Shown here in pieces: positions 8,266 to 17,950 of a DNA stretch of 64,000 nt. The notes under the pieces are model-generated. The model was not told the origin of the DNA. It did no database searches and saw only the letters and a program-made list of their open reading frames with translations. The stretch comes from Mariniflexile gromovii (GTDB taxonomy: Bacteria; Bacteroidota; Bacteroidia; Flavobacteriales; Flavobacteriaceae), in the NCBI RefSeq assembly GCF_017814435.1, contig NZ_JAGJCB010000002.1, forward strand, positions 310,001 through 374,000, in the 5' to 3' direction. Positions within the stretch are counted from its first letter, which is position 1, and the number at the start of each line of letters is the position of its first letter. A program made the position numbers and the translations under genes.

Positions 8266-9285
8266 TTAAATAATTGCCTTAATTTTTTCAATAACCGTTT
8301 CAGGTGAAATACTTCTTGCAGCTTCTTTGTAAGTTTCGGGGTATTTATTACCGTAAACGGACGTTGGGATTTTTGGAAATTGATTTCTGTCTGAAAGTAG
8401 CAAATAATCTTCTGGTTGATTGAATGGTGCAAAACCAGCAAACGGATGCGTTACACCCCAAATACTCAGGACTTTTACACCTAACATGGCCGCTAAATGG
8501 GCGTTACCAGAATCCATAGAAAGCATTAAATCTAAATTGGAAATAAGTTCCAATTCTTCAGTAAGCGATAATTTTCCAGCTATATTGATGATGTTTTCTG
8601 AAGTTTCAGCCAACGTGTTCAACAACTCTATTTCTTTTTTTCCACCACCAAACAAAACCACTTTATAATCTTTTGAAAGCGTTTCAATAACTTCTTTCAT
8701 GGCGTCTAAAGGATACATTTTTCCTTCGTGGGCAGCAAAAGGCGCTATACCAATTAACGTTTTTGATGTGTCTCCTAAAACAGCTTTAATATGATTATTT
8801 AATATGGCTTTTTTAGGGAAATTAGGATTTGATATGTTTAATTTAAAACCTAAAGCTTCAAAAACGTCGGCATAGCGTTGGTGGGTTGTTTTCAATTGCT
8901 GAAAAATTTCACCAGAAATTAATGCTTTCTTTTCAGCTCTGCCTTTATCAATTTGAACAACTTTTTTTCCGAAGAAAAATATTTTTAAAATATTGGTTCT
9001 AAGAACATTATGTAAATCGGCAACAGCATCAACTCCCAAGCTTTTCAGATCTTTTGAAAGTTTGTAAAGCCCAAAAACGCCTTTATGTTTACCTTTAACT
9101 TCGGCCGGAAAAACCGAAACATTTTTTAAATCCCTAAAAAAAGGCACAAAAAAAGCCCTGGTTAAAATGGTGATTTTTACCTCTGGATACTGCTCTGTAA
9201 AAGCTCTTAAAACAGGAACTGTCATCGCCACATCGCCCATAGCGGATAGACGGATAACGAGTATGTGTTTGGGTAGCTTAGACAT
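8266..9285 (-). CDS. glycosyltransferase family 9 (heptosyltransferase-like)
   Basis: 339 residues. The N-terminal Rossmann half begins ILVIRLSAMGDVAMTVPVL, the classic GT9 signature. The C-terminal half has IGIAPFAAHEGK and the donor-binding segment MDSGNAHLAAMLGVKVLSIWG. GT9 enzymes add heptose or related sugars to the LPS core at the inner membrane. In flavobacteria, the sugar is not established. The ATG at 9285 (MSKLPKHILV) is preferred to a longer frame starting at 9312, which would overlap a repeat. It precedes, on the same strand, the polysaccharide locus by several kilobases. Confidence 0.85.
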   Translation of the reverse strand: MSKLPKHILVIRLSAMGDVAMTVPVLRAFTEQYPEVKITILTRAFFVPFFRDLKNVSVFPAEVKGKHKGVFGLYKLSKDLKSLGVDAVADLHNVLRTNILKIFFFGKKVVQIDKGRAEKKALISGEIFQQLKTTHQRYADVFEALGFKLNISNPNFPKKAILNNHIKAVLGDTSKTLIGIAPFAAHEGKMYPLDAMKEVIETLSKDYKVVLFGGGKKEIELLNTLAETSENIINIAGKLSLTEELELISNLDLMLSMDSGNAHLAAMLGVKVLSIWGVTHPFAGFAPFNQPEDYLLLSDRNQFPKIPTSVYGNKYPETYKEAARSISPETVIEKIKAII

Positions 9286-9296
9286 ATTATGATGAG

Positions 9297-9316
9297 ATTC
9301 CTGCCTGAGCAAGAAT
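9297..9316. repeat. degenerate palindromic repeat
   Basis: This 20-base stretch, beginning ATTCCTGCC and ending GAAT, resembles the left palindrome of the 8109 element but with mismatched arms. It fills the gap between the GT9 and DUF4254 genes and reaches the DUF4254 stop codon. It may be a decayed copy of the same repeat family. Confidence 0.3.
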
Positions 9317-9921
9317 TATTTCTGCCCTCTAAGCACAGGGTTTAATTCATCATCATTATACATTTTCATTTGCTTGTACACTTTCATGTATTTATCCCCT
9401 TTTTCAATATCGCTAAGTAGTGTATCGATGGCGGTACTTAAATCAACACGTTGTTCAAGTAAAATATCCAATTTGGTTTGGCAAGCAGCACGGTGTGCAT
9501 CAGAGGCATCAGCTCGGGTTGCTTCCTCATTCATATGGTAGATTTTCAATGCTAAAATAGACAATCTATCGACGCCCCACGCAGGACTTTCAGTATTGAT
9601 GGTTGCATTTGGTTTTGCAGTTACATGCTTGTATTTTTCTAAAAAATAGCTGTCAATATACTCCACCATATCCGTTCTATCTTGGTTTGAAGCGTCTATT
9701 TTTCGTTTCAAAGTTAAAGCCGCTACTGGGTCTATTTGTGGGTCCCGAATAATATCTTCATAATGCCATTGCACCGTATCAATCCAACATTTTCTGTATA
9801 ATAAATGTTCTAACAAATCATTCTCTGAATATGGGTTTTCAAACGATTGATCTACGGTATTTATAACATGGTATTTTGCTATAACGTCTTGAAAAATTTT
9901 ATTGGCTTTACTTGTAAACAT
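9316..9921 (-). CDS. DUF4254 protein
   Basis: 201 residues, soluble, mostly helical and rich in charged residues. Conserved-looking blocks include LLYRKCWIDTVQWHYEDIIR (about 36-55) and DRLSILALKIYHM (about 118-130). I recognise it as the Bacteroidota DUF4254 family, which is often found next to GT9 genes as here. No function is known. It precedes the GT9 gene by 30 bases in the same direction, and a promoter box lies just upstream. Confidence 0.82.
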   Translation of the reverse strand: MFTSKANKIFQDVIAKYHVINTVDQSFENPYSENDLLEHLLYRKCWIDTVQWHYEDIIRDPQIDPVAALTLKRKIDASNQDRTDMVEYIDSYFLEKYKHVTAKPNATINTESPAWGVDRLSILALKIYHMNEEATRADASDAHRAACQTKLDILLEQRVDLSTAIDTLLSDIEKGDKYMKVYKQMKMYNDDELNPVLRGQK

Positions 9922-9943
9922 GGTGTATAAATTTAAAGAGGTA

Positions 9944-9951
9944 CAAAACTA
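9944..9951 (-). promoter_or_regulatory. -7 box for the DUF4254-GT9 unit
   Basis: On the minus strand TAGTTTTG matches TAnnTTTG, 22 bases upstream of the DUF4254 ATG at 9921. No TTG is evident at the expected -33 position. Confidence 0.42.
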
Positions 9952-10089
9952 CAAAATTTAATCATATTTAATGGGCTTTATGTTTATACCATTGCCGTTT
10001 CATTTTTTATTATAATAAGGCAAGATTGTGATATTATGAATCTAAATAATTAACTTTAACATTCAAAAAAAAAGGAAGACTGAAAACTT

Positions 10090-10749
10090 ATGCATATCCA
10101 TAACTTATCTCAACAGAACTCGGTACTTAATGCATTTATTTCTGAAATTAGAGATATTTCAGTTCAAAAAGACCGCATGCGTTTTAGAAGAAATATTGAA
10201 CGCATTGGTGAAGTTTTAGGCTATGAAATGAGTAAAAATTTAAATTACAAACCAATTTCTATAGAAACACCTTTAGGAACATCTTCCATGAATGTTATAG
10301 AGAACGAGATCGTGTTATGTTCCATTTTAAGAGCTGGCGTACCTTTACATAACGGACTGCTGAATTATTTTGATACTGCTGAGAATGCCTTTATATCAGC
10401 ATATAGACATCACGAAAAAAATTCTGAAAGTTTTGAAATTATTGTTGAATATTTAGCATGCCCAAATTTGGAAGGAAAAACACTTATTTTGGCAGACCCT
10501 ATGCTAGCCACAGGACAATCGATGGTGTCTACTTTTGAAGCATTAAAACCTTTTGGAATACCTAAAGAAATCCATTTAGTAAGTGTTATTGGAGCTCAAG
10601 AAGGTGTTGATTACGTTGATCGGCATTTTGACAAAACAACTCATTTATGGGTTGCAACTGTTGATGAAAATTTAAATGATAAAGGCTATATTATTCCCGG
10701 CTTGGGTGATGCAGGTGATTTATCCTATGGAGAAAAACTACAGCATTAA
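10090..10749 (+). CDS. upp: uracil phosphoribosyltransferase
   Basis: 219 residues. It converts uracil and PRPP to UMP in pyrimidine salvage. The PRPP-binding loop is visible as LILADPMLATGQSM (about 134-147), followed by a conserved C-terminus with GYIIPGLGDAGD that binds uracil. The length is close to the usual 208-215. The last 12 bases overlap the 3' end of the convergent DUF6427 gene, so the two transcripts end within each other. The leader just before the ATG is A-rich and lacks a Shine-Dalgarno sequence. Confidence 0.93.
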   Translation: MHIHNLSQQNSVLNAFISEIRDISVQKDRMRFRRNIERIGEVLGYEMSKNLNYKPISIETPLGTSSMNVIENEIVLCSILRAGVPLHNGLLNYFDTAENAFISAYRHHEKNSESFEIIVEYLACPNLEGKTLILADPMLATGQSMVSTFEALKPFGIPKEIHLVSVIGAQEGVDYVDRHFDKTTHLWVATVDENLNDKGYIIPGLGDAGDLSYGEKLQH

Positions 10750-11661
10750 TAGTAAAAAGGGGATAAGTATTAATATGGCAAGAAACACTTCCTTAAACCA
10801 TTTATCTTCTACAATCTCAATATAATTTGTAATAATTATTGAGAGTGGTGCAAACAAAAATAAAAATTCACTTCCATTTTTAACAGGGGCAAGCAACACT
10901 AAAACAAACCCCAAAATAGCTACAATAATTACAATTTTGAAAGAAGCTCTTAAGTCTTTTTTCTTCTTTTTAATACTCTGCATATAAAACATAGACGACC
11001 AAATACCAAAGGATAGCAACATGGTGATAGCTACCAAATATCTAGTGGAATTGTACGGACTAAAATCATAACTGATGCTTCTGGGCGATTTAAATATTTC
11101 AAAAAAATCATCATAAATAACAACCGAGAGACCTACCGCAATACTAAAAACAGCTGCTACACCTACAAATGGAATAATCCAATGTCTTATTTTGTTATCT
11201 GAATAGAATATCAAACTAAAAAGAAATGCAATAAAAAAGAGAATAGCCCAAAAATAAAATAAGGCAGCAACTGCTATAAGTAAGGCAGCATCAAAAAGTT
11301 TACTTTTAATATTTCTTTGCGAACGCAAACTTATGATTCTTCTAAGCCCTAGTAGCACAAACAAATTAGAAATAAGAATATTGGTGTAGCTTGTAGTTTG
11401 TACAAGTGTTAAGAAAAACAAGCTGAATAATAATACTTCATAACTATTGGTTTGGGTTAAGCTGTTTTTGGTAATTATAAAATTAAATACTAAAATTGTA
11501 AGAATACAAATACCAAATACGGTTAACTCTTTAAGTACAAGCGTTGTAGTTAAAGGCTCTGTTATTAAGCTTGTTCTAGCCGTTAAAAAAGCCAAAACTG
11601 TAATAAATAGAACAATGATAAAATTTATTGGCTTAGATTTTTTAAAAATGCTTGTTATCAT
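10738..11661 (-). CDS. DUF6427 polytopic membrane protein
   Basis: 307 residues with about eight to ten hydrophobic helices and few charged loops. It includes RRIISLRSQRNIKSKLFDAA as a cytoplasmic loop and a KKKKK cluster near residue 232. I associate it with the flavobacterial DUF6427 family, whose members sit next to upp and purD. The distribution of helices resembles O-antigen ligase or mannosyltransferase-type proteins, but no catalytic motif is evident. Divergent from the DUF6341 gene and convergent with upp. Confidence 0.78.
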   Translation of the reverse strand: MITSIFKKSKPINFIIVLFITVLAFLTARTSLITEPLTTTLVLKELTVFGICILTILVFNFIITKNSLTQTNSYEVLLFSLFFLTLVQTTSYTNILISNLFVLLGLRRIISLRSQRNIKSKLFDAALLIAVAALFYFWAILFFIAFLFSLIFYSDNKIRHWIIPFVGVAAVFSIAVGLSVVIYDDFFEIFKSPRSISYDFSPYNSTRYLVAITMLLSFGIWSSMFYMQSIKKKKKDLRASFKIVIIVAILGFVLVLLAPVKNGSEFLFLFAPLSIIITNYIEIVEDKWFKEVFLAILILIPFLLLML

Positions 11662-11681
11662 TAACTGTTTTTGTATTTTTG
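11652..11681 (+). promoter_or_regulatory. promoter of the DUF6341 gene
   Basis: TTG (11652-11654), a 19-base spacer and TATTTTTG (11674-11681) fit the Bacteroidota consensus. It would initiate near 11688, giving a leader of about 45 bases. The -33 element lies over the start codon region of the divergent DUF6427 gene. Confidence 0.6.
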
Positions 11682-11732
11682 CTTCGTAAATATACTAACT
11701 AAAACTGGTTAGAAACCAATAATTATCAAGAC

Positions 11733-11960
11733 ATGAAAGATTTATTTTACGCTATACAAGATTTATTTGTAAACTTTTTGTTCAAACCTATGGATGCTTT
11801 AAAAGCATTAGAACTTGAAAATTGGTTTGCTGCAAACACTATTTCTTGGATTTTCCTAATTATAGGATTTGTAGCCATGGTTTACTGGATGAAACAACTT
11901 AAAATATTTAATGATAATAACGAAGAAGATAAAAGCATTTCTTCACATTCATTTTTATAA
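11733..11960 (+). CDS. DUF6341 small membrane protein
   Basis: 75 residues: an amphipathic start, one membrane helix (about residues 34-53, ending at MVYWMKQLKIF) and a charged tail rich in Asp, Glu and Ser. I recognise it as a flavobacterial family now called DUF6341. In older annotations it is mislabelled uracil phosphoribosyltransferase because it sits near upp, but it has no PRPP loop and is too short for an enzyme. Its stop overlaps the convergent purD gene by six bases. Confidence 0.82.
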   Translation: MKDLFYAIQDLFVNFLFKPMDALKALELENWFAANTISWIFLIIGFVAMVYWMKQLKIFNDNNEEDKSISSHSFL

Positions 11961-13226
11961 ATCGAATCCAATATCTTTACGATAATACATCTTATCAAAA
12001 TGTAGTTTTTCTATACTTTGGTAAGATTTTTTTATGGCCTCTTGGTACGTATTCCCGTAAGAAGTTATCGTCATAACACGTCCGCCAGTAGTTACCACTT
12101 TACCATCTTTCAATTGTGATCCGGCATGAAAAGGAATTGAATCTTCAATAGCATTGATACCTGTAATTTCCTTTCCTTTTTCATAATCTTCAGGGTAACC
12201 GCCAGATACTAACATAATGGTTGTTGCAGCACGCTCATCAATTTCGATGTTAATTTTATCCAAGGTTCCATTTGCCATCGCTTGAAGAATTTCAACAAAA
12301 TCATTCTTAAGTCTTGGTAAAACCACCTCAGTTTCTGGGTCGCCCATACGTACGTTGTATTCAATAACTTTTGGATCGTTTCCAACTTTAATCAATCCAA
12401 TAAACACAAACCCAACATAAGGTAGATTGTCTTTTTTAAACCCGTTAATGGTTGGTTTTACAATACGTTCTTCAATTTTAGCAAGAAATTCATCGGTTGC
12501 AAATGGCACTGGAGATACGGCACCCATACCTCCTGTATTTAAACCTGTATCGCCTTCTCCTATTCGCTTGTAATCTTTTGCTGTTGGTAATATTTTATAA
12601 TTTTTACCATCGGTTAATACAAAACAGCTCAACTCGATACCATCTAAAAACTCTTCAATAACCACTTTGGTACTTGCTTGACCAAATTTAGAATCGACTA
12701 ACATGCTTTTTAACTCGGCTTTAGCTTCATCTAAATCATTTAAAATAACAACACCTTTACCTGCCGCTAAACCATCTGCTTTCAATACATATGGCGGCCT
12801 CAACGTTTCTAAAAAAGCAAACCCTTTTTCAACAGTATCTTTCGTGAAACTTTCATAAGCTGCCGTTGGAATGTTGTGTCGGTATAAAAATTCTTTAGCA
12901 AACTCTTTACTGCCCTCTAAAGTTGCGGCTTCTTTTTGCGGACCAATCACCTTTACGTGCTTAATAGCATCATCATTCAAAAAATAATCATGTACGCCAT
13001 TTACCAACGGGTCTTCTGGCCCTACCACAACCATATCAATACGTTCTTTTAAAACCAACTCTTTAATAGCTTCAAAATCATTTACACCAATATTTACATT
13101 AGTCGCAACATTAGCAGTCCCAGAGTTACCAGGCGCTACAAATAAGTTTTTGCATAACGGACTTTGAGCAATTTTCCAAGCGAAAGTATGTTCTCTTCCA
13201 CCAGAACCAAGAATTAAAATGTTCAT
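11955..13226 (-). CDS. purD: phosphoribosylamine-glycine ligase (GAR synthetase)
   Basis: 423 residues, the normal length. It catalyses the second step of purine synthesis, joining glycine to 5-phosphoribosylamine with ATP. The N-terminal ILGSGGREHTFAWK, the ATP-grasp region with VLKADGLAAGKGVVI (about 147-161), and the metal-binding EYNVRMGDPETEVV (about 286-299) are all present. The gene stands alone rather than in a purine operon, and its 3' end overlaps the DUF6341 stop. A palindromic repeat lies just upstream. Confidence 0.95.
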   Translation of the reverse strand: MNILILGSGGREHTFAWKIAQSPLCKNLFVAPGNSGTANVATNVNIGVNDFEAIKELVLKERIDMVVVGPEDPLVNGVHDYFLNDDAIKHVKVIGPQKEAATLEGSKEFAKEFLYRHNIPTAAYESFTKDTVEKGFAFLETLRPPYVLKADGLAAGKGVVILNDLDEAKAELKSMLVDSKFGQASTKVVIEEFLDGIELSCFVLTDGKNYKILPTAKDYKRIGEGDTGLNTGGMGAVSPVPFATDEFLAKIEERIVKPTINGFKKDNLPYVGFVFIGLIKVGNDPKVIEYNVRMGDPETEVVLPRLKNDFVEILQAMANGTLDKINIEIDERAATTIMLVSGGYPEDYEKGKEITGINAIEDSIPFHAGSQLKDGKVVTTGGRVMTITSYGNTYQEAIKKSYQSIEKLHFDKMYYRKDIGFDL

Positions 13227-13240
13227 TGTATTGTTTTTTT

Positions 13241-13266
13241 AGATTCCCGTTTTTATGGGAATGACA
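13241..13266. repeat. palindromic dispersed repeat between purD and the PaaK-like gene
   Basis: ATTCCC (13243-13248) and GGGAAT (13257-13262) form a hairpin with an eight-base loop, followed by GACA. The pattern (A/G)ATTCC...GGAATGACA is shared with the right end of the 8109-8259 element. It lies in the leader region between the divergent purD and PaaK-like genes. Confidence 0.5.
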
Positions 13267-13327
13267 AATTAATGTTTTTTTAATGCAGAGCATTAAAAGT
13301 GATTTTTCGAGTACAAAAATAAAATTA

Positions 13328-14689
13328 ATGACACGAATTCAAGAATATTTTTTGTTTACTTTACAAAAATTATGTGTTCTCTTGAATTTGTTCAATATAT
13401 CTTTAAAAATTAATGGCTTTCCTATTAAAAAGGCTAAAACTGTATTGGAAACCATTCAGCAGAAAAATGATTCTGAATTAAGCACCTATATTGAAGCTAA
13501 AAAACAAGACATTGTTACTTATCATTTAACGCACAACCCGTTCTATAAAACGTTTGCAAAAGAAGCTAATCCGAAAGATTGGAACAGCATTCCGGTAATG
13601 ACAAAACGCCATTTACAACAACCTTTGAACCATCGTCTTTCTGATGGATTTACTACAAAGAATGTTTATATAAATAAAACCTCTGGTTCTTCTGGCGACC
13701 CCTTTATTTTTGCCAAAGATAAATTCTGCCATGCACTTACTTGGGCGGGTTTTATAGATAGATATCGTTGGTTTGATTTGGATTTTAACACCTCAAAACA
13801 GGCCCGCTTTTATGGTATTCCTTTAAACAAATTGGGATATTATAAAGAACGTTTTAAAGATTTTTTAAGTAAACGATATCGGTTTTCGGTGTTTGATTTA
13901 GGTGATGCCCAACTTGAAAAGAACATGAACATATTTAAAAATACCAAGTTCGATTATATTAATGGCTATACCAGTTCCATTGTTCAATTCGCTAAATATT
14001 TACAACGAAAGAACATGGTTCTAAACACCATGTGCCCCACTTTAAAAGCATGCATCGTGACTTCTGAAATGCTTTTTGAAGAAGATAAAGTTCTTTTAGA
14101 AACACAATTGGGTATCCCAATTATAAATGAATATGGCGCTGCCGAATTGGGTTTAATCGCTTTTCAAAACACCAAAAATGAATGGATTGTAAATACCGAA
14201 GATTTGTATGTTGAAATTTTAGATGAGAACAATCGAGTTTTGCCGTATGGTGAAGAAGGTCGTGTTGTAATTACATCGCTTTACAATAAAGCACATCCGT
14301 TTATTCGGTATGATTTAGGCGATATTGGTAAACTTTCAAAAGAAAGCACTCTAAACAAACCTCTTTTGGAAACTTTGGTTGGCAGAACCAACGATATTGT
14401 TGTGTTACCGAGCGGCAAAAAAGCAGCGGGTTTAAGTTTTTATTACGTTACAAAAACCGTGATTGAAAATGATGGAAACGTAAAGGAGTTTATAATTGAA
14501 CAGTTAACATTGGATACGTTTAAAATAAGCTATACAAGTAGTTACGAGCTTTCTGAAGAAAAATTAAACAACATTAAAGCTGCAATTTCCAAATATTTAG
14601 AGCCTAATTTAACAGTTGAATTTGAAAGAAAAACAGCTTTAGAGCGTTCTGCCAGAGGAAAATTAAAACAATTTAAATCGTATTTGTAG
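13328..14689 (+). CDS. PaaK/CapK-like acyl-adenylating enzyme
   Basis: 453 residues from the ATG at 13328, which has an A-rich leader; an in-frame ATG at 13283 would add 15 residues. Motifs of the phenylacetate-CoA ligase branch of the ANL superfamily are present: KTSGSSGDPF (P-loop-like), INEYGAAELG, IRYDLGD and a C-terminal lid. The branch found beside polysaccharide loci (CapK-type) is thought to activate an acyl group or transfer it onto cell-wall sugars. Here it borders the polysaccharide locus but points the other way, and its 3' end overlaps the first GT2 gene by 17 bases. The substrate is unknown. Confidence 0.8.
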   Translation: MTRIQEYFLFTLQKLCVLLNLFNISLKINGFPIKKAKTVLETIQQKNDSELSTYIEAKKQDIVTYHLTHNPFYKTFAKEANPKDWNSIPVMTKRHLQQPLNHRLSDGFTTKNVYINKTSGSSGDPFIFAKDKFCHALTWAGFIDRYRWFDLDFNTSKQARFYGIPLNKLGYYKERFKDFLSKRYRFSVFDLGDAQLEKNMNIFKNTKFDYINGYTSSIVQFAKYLQRKNMVLNTMCPTLKACIVTSEMLFEEDKVLLETQLGIPIINEYGAAELGLIAFQNTKNEWIVNTEDLYVEILDENNRVLPYGEEGRVVITSLYNKAHPFIRYDLGDIGKLSKESTLNKPLLETLVGRTNDIVVLPSGKKAAGLSFYYVTKTVIENDGNVKEFIIEQLTLDTFKISYTSSYELSEEKLNNIKAAISKYLEPNLTVEFERKTALERSARGKLKQFKSYL

Positions 14690-15452
14690 AAACAACTTGT
14701 TTTGATTTTACAAAAAAGTGTTCGTATAAAAACACTAACATATAAAACATTGATCTTACAGTTGAAAACCCCAAACCTTTTCTATAAACCAAATAATTAT
14801 GCTTTAAAAGGTTGATTTTGTTTGAAGACATCGAATCTTTTCTAACCCGATAATACGCCAACGACTCTTGAATGCCTTTAGCGGGTTTTCCGGACTTTTT
14901 TATAGCCGATAGCCATAAAGCCCAATCTTGTCGTTTTCGCAGATTAGGCGCTGTTATTTTGCCCAATATCTCTGCGTTAAACATACCCGTTAAGTTGCCA
15001 ATATAATTGCTTCTTAAATATTTTTGATAGGTGAGTTCTGGCAACGCTTTTATGAATTTATTCAACGGTTTACCTGTTTCGCCTATTTGCTCATAACTGC
15101 TAAAAGAAACGTCGCAATTATGGGTTTCCATAAATTCTATTTGAACTTGAAGTTTTTGGGGTTTCCATACATCGTCGCCATCTAAAAAAGCAATGTATTT
15201 TCCATTCGATGCTTCAATACCCTTGTTTCTTGAAATGGCTGCACCAGCATTCATTTGATTTTTAAGCAACTTTATGTTTGCATCTTGGGAAATAAATGGA
15301 GCAACTATTTGTAATGTTTTGTCTGTTGAACCATCATCAATCAAAAGTAATTCCCAATTTTTATAGGTTTGATTTATAACACTGTTTATGGTTTCTGAAA
15401 TAAATGCTTCAGAGTTAAACATGGGCGTTATGATAGAAACTAAAGGCTTCAA
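14673..15452 (-). CDS. glycosyltransferase family 2
   Basis: 259 residues. The GT-A domain begins KPLVSIITPMFNSEAF and contains LLIDDGSTD (about 36-44) and the metal-binding FLDGDD (about 89-94), followed by a short helical C-terminus. GT2 enzymes of this size add one sugar to a lipid-linked glycan on the cytoplasmic face. The start is TTG at 15452, eight bases after the sugar transferase stop, with no ATG available in frame. It is the last gene of the polysaccharide locus. Confidence 0.87.
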   Translation of the reverse strand: MKPLVSIITPMFNSEAFISETINSVINQTYKNWELLLIDDGSTDKTLQIVAPFISQDANIKLLKNQMNAGAAISRNKGIEASNGKYIAFLDGDDVWKPQKLQVQIEFMETHNCDVSFSSYEQIGETGKPLNKFIKALPELTYQKYLRSNYIGNLTGMFNAEILGKITAPNLRKRQDWALWLSAIKKSGKPAKGIQESLAYYRVRKDSMSSNKINLLKHNYLVYRKGLGFSTVRSMFYMLVFLYEHFFVKSKQVVSTNTI

Positions 15453-15459
15453 TGGAATA

Positions 15460-16869
15460 TTAATATGCTTTTTCTTCGCCTTTTAGTTGGTTAATAACCG
15501 TTTGAATGATTATTTTAATATCTAATAACAGCGACCAGTTTTCAATATAAAATATATCATACTTTATCCTGTTAATAATATCCTTATCGTTTTCAACTTC
15601 TCCCCTATATCCTTTTATCTGTGCTAAACCCGTAATTCCTGGTTTTACATGATGCCTGTAAATAAAGTTGTATTTGTCTATTTTTTTTGAATACGCATCG
15701 GTATAAGACAGCATATGAGGTCTAGGGCCAACAACACTCATATCTCCCTTTAAAACATTTATAAATTGCGGTAACTCATCCAAGCTTGTTTTACGTAAAA
15801 ATTTCCCAATAGTTGTTACTCTGCTATCTTTTTGCTTTACATAAGTGCCTTTAACTTCGTTTGTGATCGTTAACGACCTATATTTATAACAATAAAATTC
15901 TTTGTAGTTAATTCCGTTTCTTTTGTGACGATAAAACAAAGGCCCTTTAGATTCAAGTTTTATTAAGATAAAAAGAATGACCGAAAGCCATGACAGGATG
16001 AAAACGATTATAAATAGTGAAAAAACAATATCAAAACTTCTTTTTATAAATTTATTAAAATCATCATTTAAAACACCTTCTTCAATGGATAGAACTGGTA
16101 TGTAGTCATAATAGTCTGCGCGAAGCCGTTTAGTAAAAAGCTTAGATGTATTGGGTACAAATTTAATATTGCAATGATGCATATTAGCATACTTAACATA
16201 TTCATTTACCTCTTTTTCTGATAGTTCATCAATGGCACAATATATTTCATCTATGTTTTGATTATTTTCCAAATAACTGAAACTTTCAGCTATCGTTCCA
16301 GTGGTGTTTTTATCATTTAAAATCCCAAAAACACCTTTAAGGTTGTATCCAAGTTCTTTCTTTGTATTAAAAATTTTTATCAGTTCTTCAGCACTTTCTC
16401 CTCTGCCAACTATTATAACGTTTCTTAAGTTTCCTTTTAGGTATCGTCTAAAAGTTTTAAGCATATAATAGCTAATCATTTTGACCAAACCAATTGCGGC
16501 AAATGAGTATAATAAATAGCGTAAGGTTACAAATGCAGATATGTCTATACTTCTAAATACTCCTAAAAACGCATATACAATTACTGAGTACGTAAGAAAT
16601 TGCCTGAATAAAACTGATAAGATATTTAGTGCAGATGTATGCCTGTAAACTTTATAAAAATTTAAAAAATAGGTTGATATAAGCCACAGAATAGTAGAAT
16701 AAATGGCATAAAGCAAATTTTTATTGTTTAGCAATTTTAATGGGAAAAAGTATAAATTTTCGTCATTAAAATTCAATAGATTAAACGCGAAAAAATTTAT
16801 AACTATAAGATCAAATGTAATTAATATGGGTCTTAATAGCCATGAATATCTTCCGCGTTTATATTCCAT
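15460..16869 (-). CDS. polyprenyl-phosphate sugar-1-phosphate transferase (WcaJ-like), copy 1
   Basis: 469 residues. Four or five N-terminal helices are followed by a Rossmann-like domain starting NVIIVGRGESAEELIKIF (about 150-167). The C-terminal bacterial sugar transferase domain has KRSFDIVFS, FYRHKRNG, KTSLDELPQF and DMSVVGPRPH. It would load a hexose-1-phosphate onto undecaprenyl phosphate to start glycan synthesis. It is a full-length paralogue of the protein at 17951-19300, both ending GEEKAY. It lies nine bases after the UDP-xylose synthase gene, so they are probably co-transcribed. Confidence 0.9.
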   Translation of the reverse strand: MEYKRGRYSWLLRPILITFDLIVINFFAFNLLNFNDENLYFFPLKLLNNKNLLYAIYSTILWLISTYFLNFYKVYRHTSALNILSVLFRQFLTYSVIVYAFLGVFRSIDISAFVTLRYLLYSFAAIGLVKMISYYMLKTFRRYLKGNLRNVIIVGRGESAEELIKIFNTKKELGYNLKGVFGILNDKNTTGTIAESFSYLENNQNIDEIYCAIDELSEKEVNEYVKYANMHHCNIKFVPNTSKLFTKRLRADYYDYIPVLSIEEGVLNDDFNKFIKRSFDIVFSLFIIVFILSWLSVILFILIKLESKGPLFYRHKRNGINYKEFYCYKYRSLTITNEVKGTYVKQKDSRVTTIGKFLRKTSLDELPQFINVLKGDMSVVGPRPHMLSYTDAYSKKIDKYNFIYRHHVKPGITGLAQIKGYRGEVENDKDIINRIKYDIFYIENWSLLLDIKIIIQTVINQLKGEEKAY

Positions 16870-16878
16870 AAGCTGATT

Positions 16879-17865
16879 TTATTTATTGATAAAACCAGAG
16901 AAATCTTTATGCTCGCTTTTATAAAGTTCTTCTTCGGTTAAACTTTTAAAATAATCATAGGTTATTTTCATACCTTCCGCTCTATCAACCTTTGGTTCCC
17001 AGCCCAATAACTTTTTGGCTAACGTTATATCTGGTTGCCTTTGCATGGGATCGTTAACAGGTAAATCTTGATAAATTACTTTTTGGGTTGTTCCTGTTAG
17101 TTTTATAATTTCTTCTGCAAAATCTTTAATGGATATTTCGTGTGGATTACCAATATTTACAGGCTCAACATAATCGCTTAATAACAATCTGTATATCCCC
17201 TCAACTTGATCATCTACGTAACAGAAAGAGCGTGTTTGAGAACCATCTCCAAAAATGGTTAAATCTTCTCCTCTTAGAGCTTGTCCCATAAAAGCAGGTA
17301 TCACGCGACCGTCATTTAGTCTCATTCTTGGCCCATAGGTATTAAATATACGAACAATTCGCGTTTCAACGCCATGAAATCTGTGGTATGCCATGGTTAT
17401 AGATTCTTGAAAACGTTTGGCTTCATCATATACTCCGCGTGGGCCTATAGTGTTTACATTTCCATAGTAATCTTCTGTTTGTGGATGAACTAATGGGTCA
17501 CCATAAACTTCTGAAGTAGAAGCTATAAGCATCCTAGCTCTTTTGGCTTTTGCCAATCCTAATAAGTTATGTGTGCCCAATGAACCGACTTTAAGAGTTT
17601 GAATGGGAATTTTTAAGTAGTCAATTGGACTAGCGGGTGATGCAAAATGAAGTATATAGTCTAACTCTCCATCAAATTTTACGTATTCGGAAACATCATG
17701 ATCTATAAAATCAAAGTTTGGGTTATTTGATAAATGAGCAATATTCTTTTTATCACCTGTTATAAAGTTGTCCATTCCGATGACCTTATAACCTTCTTTA
17801 ATGAAGCGATCACATAGATGAGAACCTAGGAAACCTGCTGCCCCAGTAATTAATACTTTTTTCAT
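16879..17865 (-). CDS. UDP-glucuronate decarboxylase (UDP-xylose synthase)
   Basis: 328 residues of an extended short-chain dehydrogenase. The NAD motif is GAAGFLG (8-14) and the catalytic pair is Tyr146/Lys150, in GVYDEAKRF. The segments [10 protein letters not shown] and [15 protein letters not shown] are those I associate with UXS enzymes. It converts UDP-glucuronate to UDP-xylose. No UDP-glucose dehydrogenase is in the window, so UDP-glucuronate must come from elsewhere. The 85-base gap before it, with a TAATTTTG box at 17892-17899, suggests its own promoter. Confidence 0.88.
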   Translation of the reverse strand: MKKVLITGAAGFLGSHLCDRFIKEGYKVIGMDNFITGDKKNIAHLSNNPNFDFIDHDVSEYVKFDGELDYILHFASPASPIDYLKIPIQTLKVGSLGTHNLLGLAKAKRARMLIASTSEVYGDPLVHPQTEDYYGNVNTIGPRGVYDEAKRFQESITMAYHRFHGVETRIVRIFNTYGPRMRLNDGRVIPAFMGQALRGEDLTIFGDGSQTRSFCYVDDQVEGIYRLLLSDYVEPVNIGNPHEISIKDFAEEIIKLTGTTQKVIYQDLPVNDPMQRQPDITLAKKLLGWEPKVDRAEGMKITYDYFKSLTEEELYKSEHKDFSGFINK

Positions 17866-17950
17866 ATGTTGATTGTTATTGTTTCTATTTTCAAAATTAT
17901 AATTTCTAAATTAAATCTAAAATGTTCAAAATTTAGTTCTTTAAAAACAA

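Noticed and set aside
11733-11960. Annotation of the 75-residue protein as a uracil phosphoribosyltransferase
   Set aside because: It has one membrane helix and no PRPP-binding loop. The real upp is at 10090-10749.
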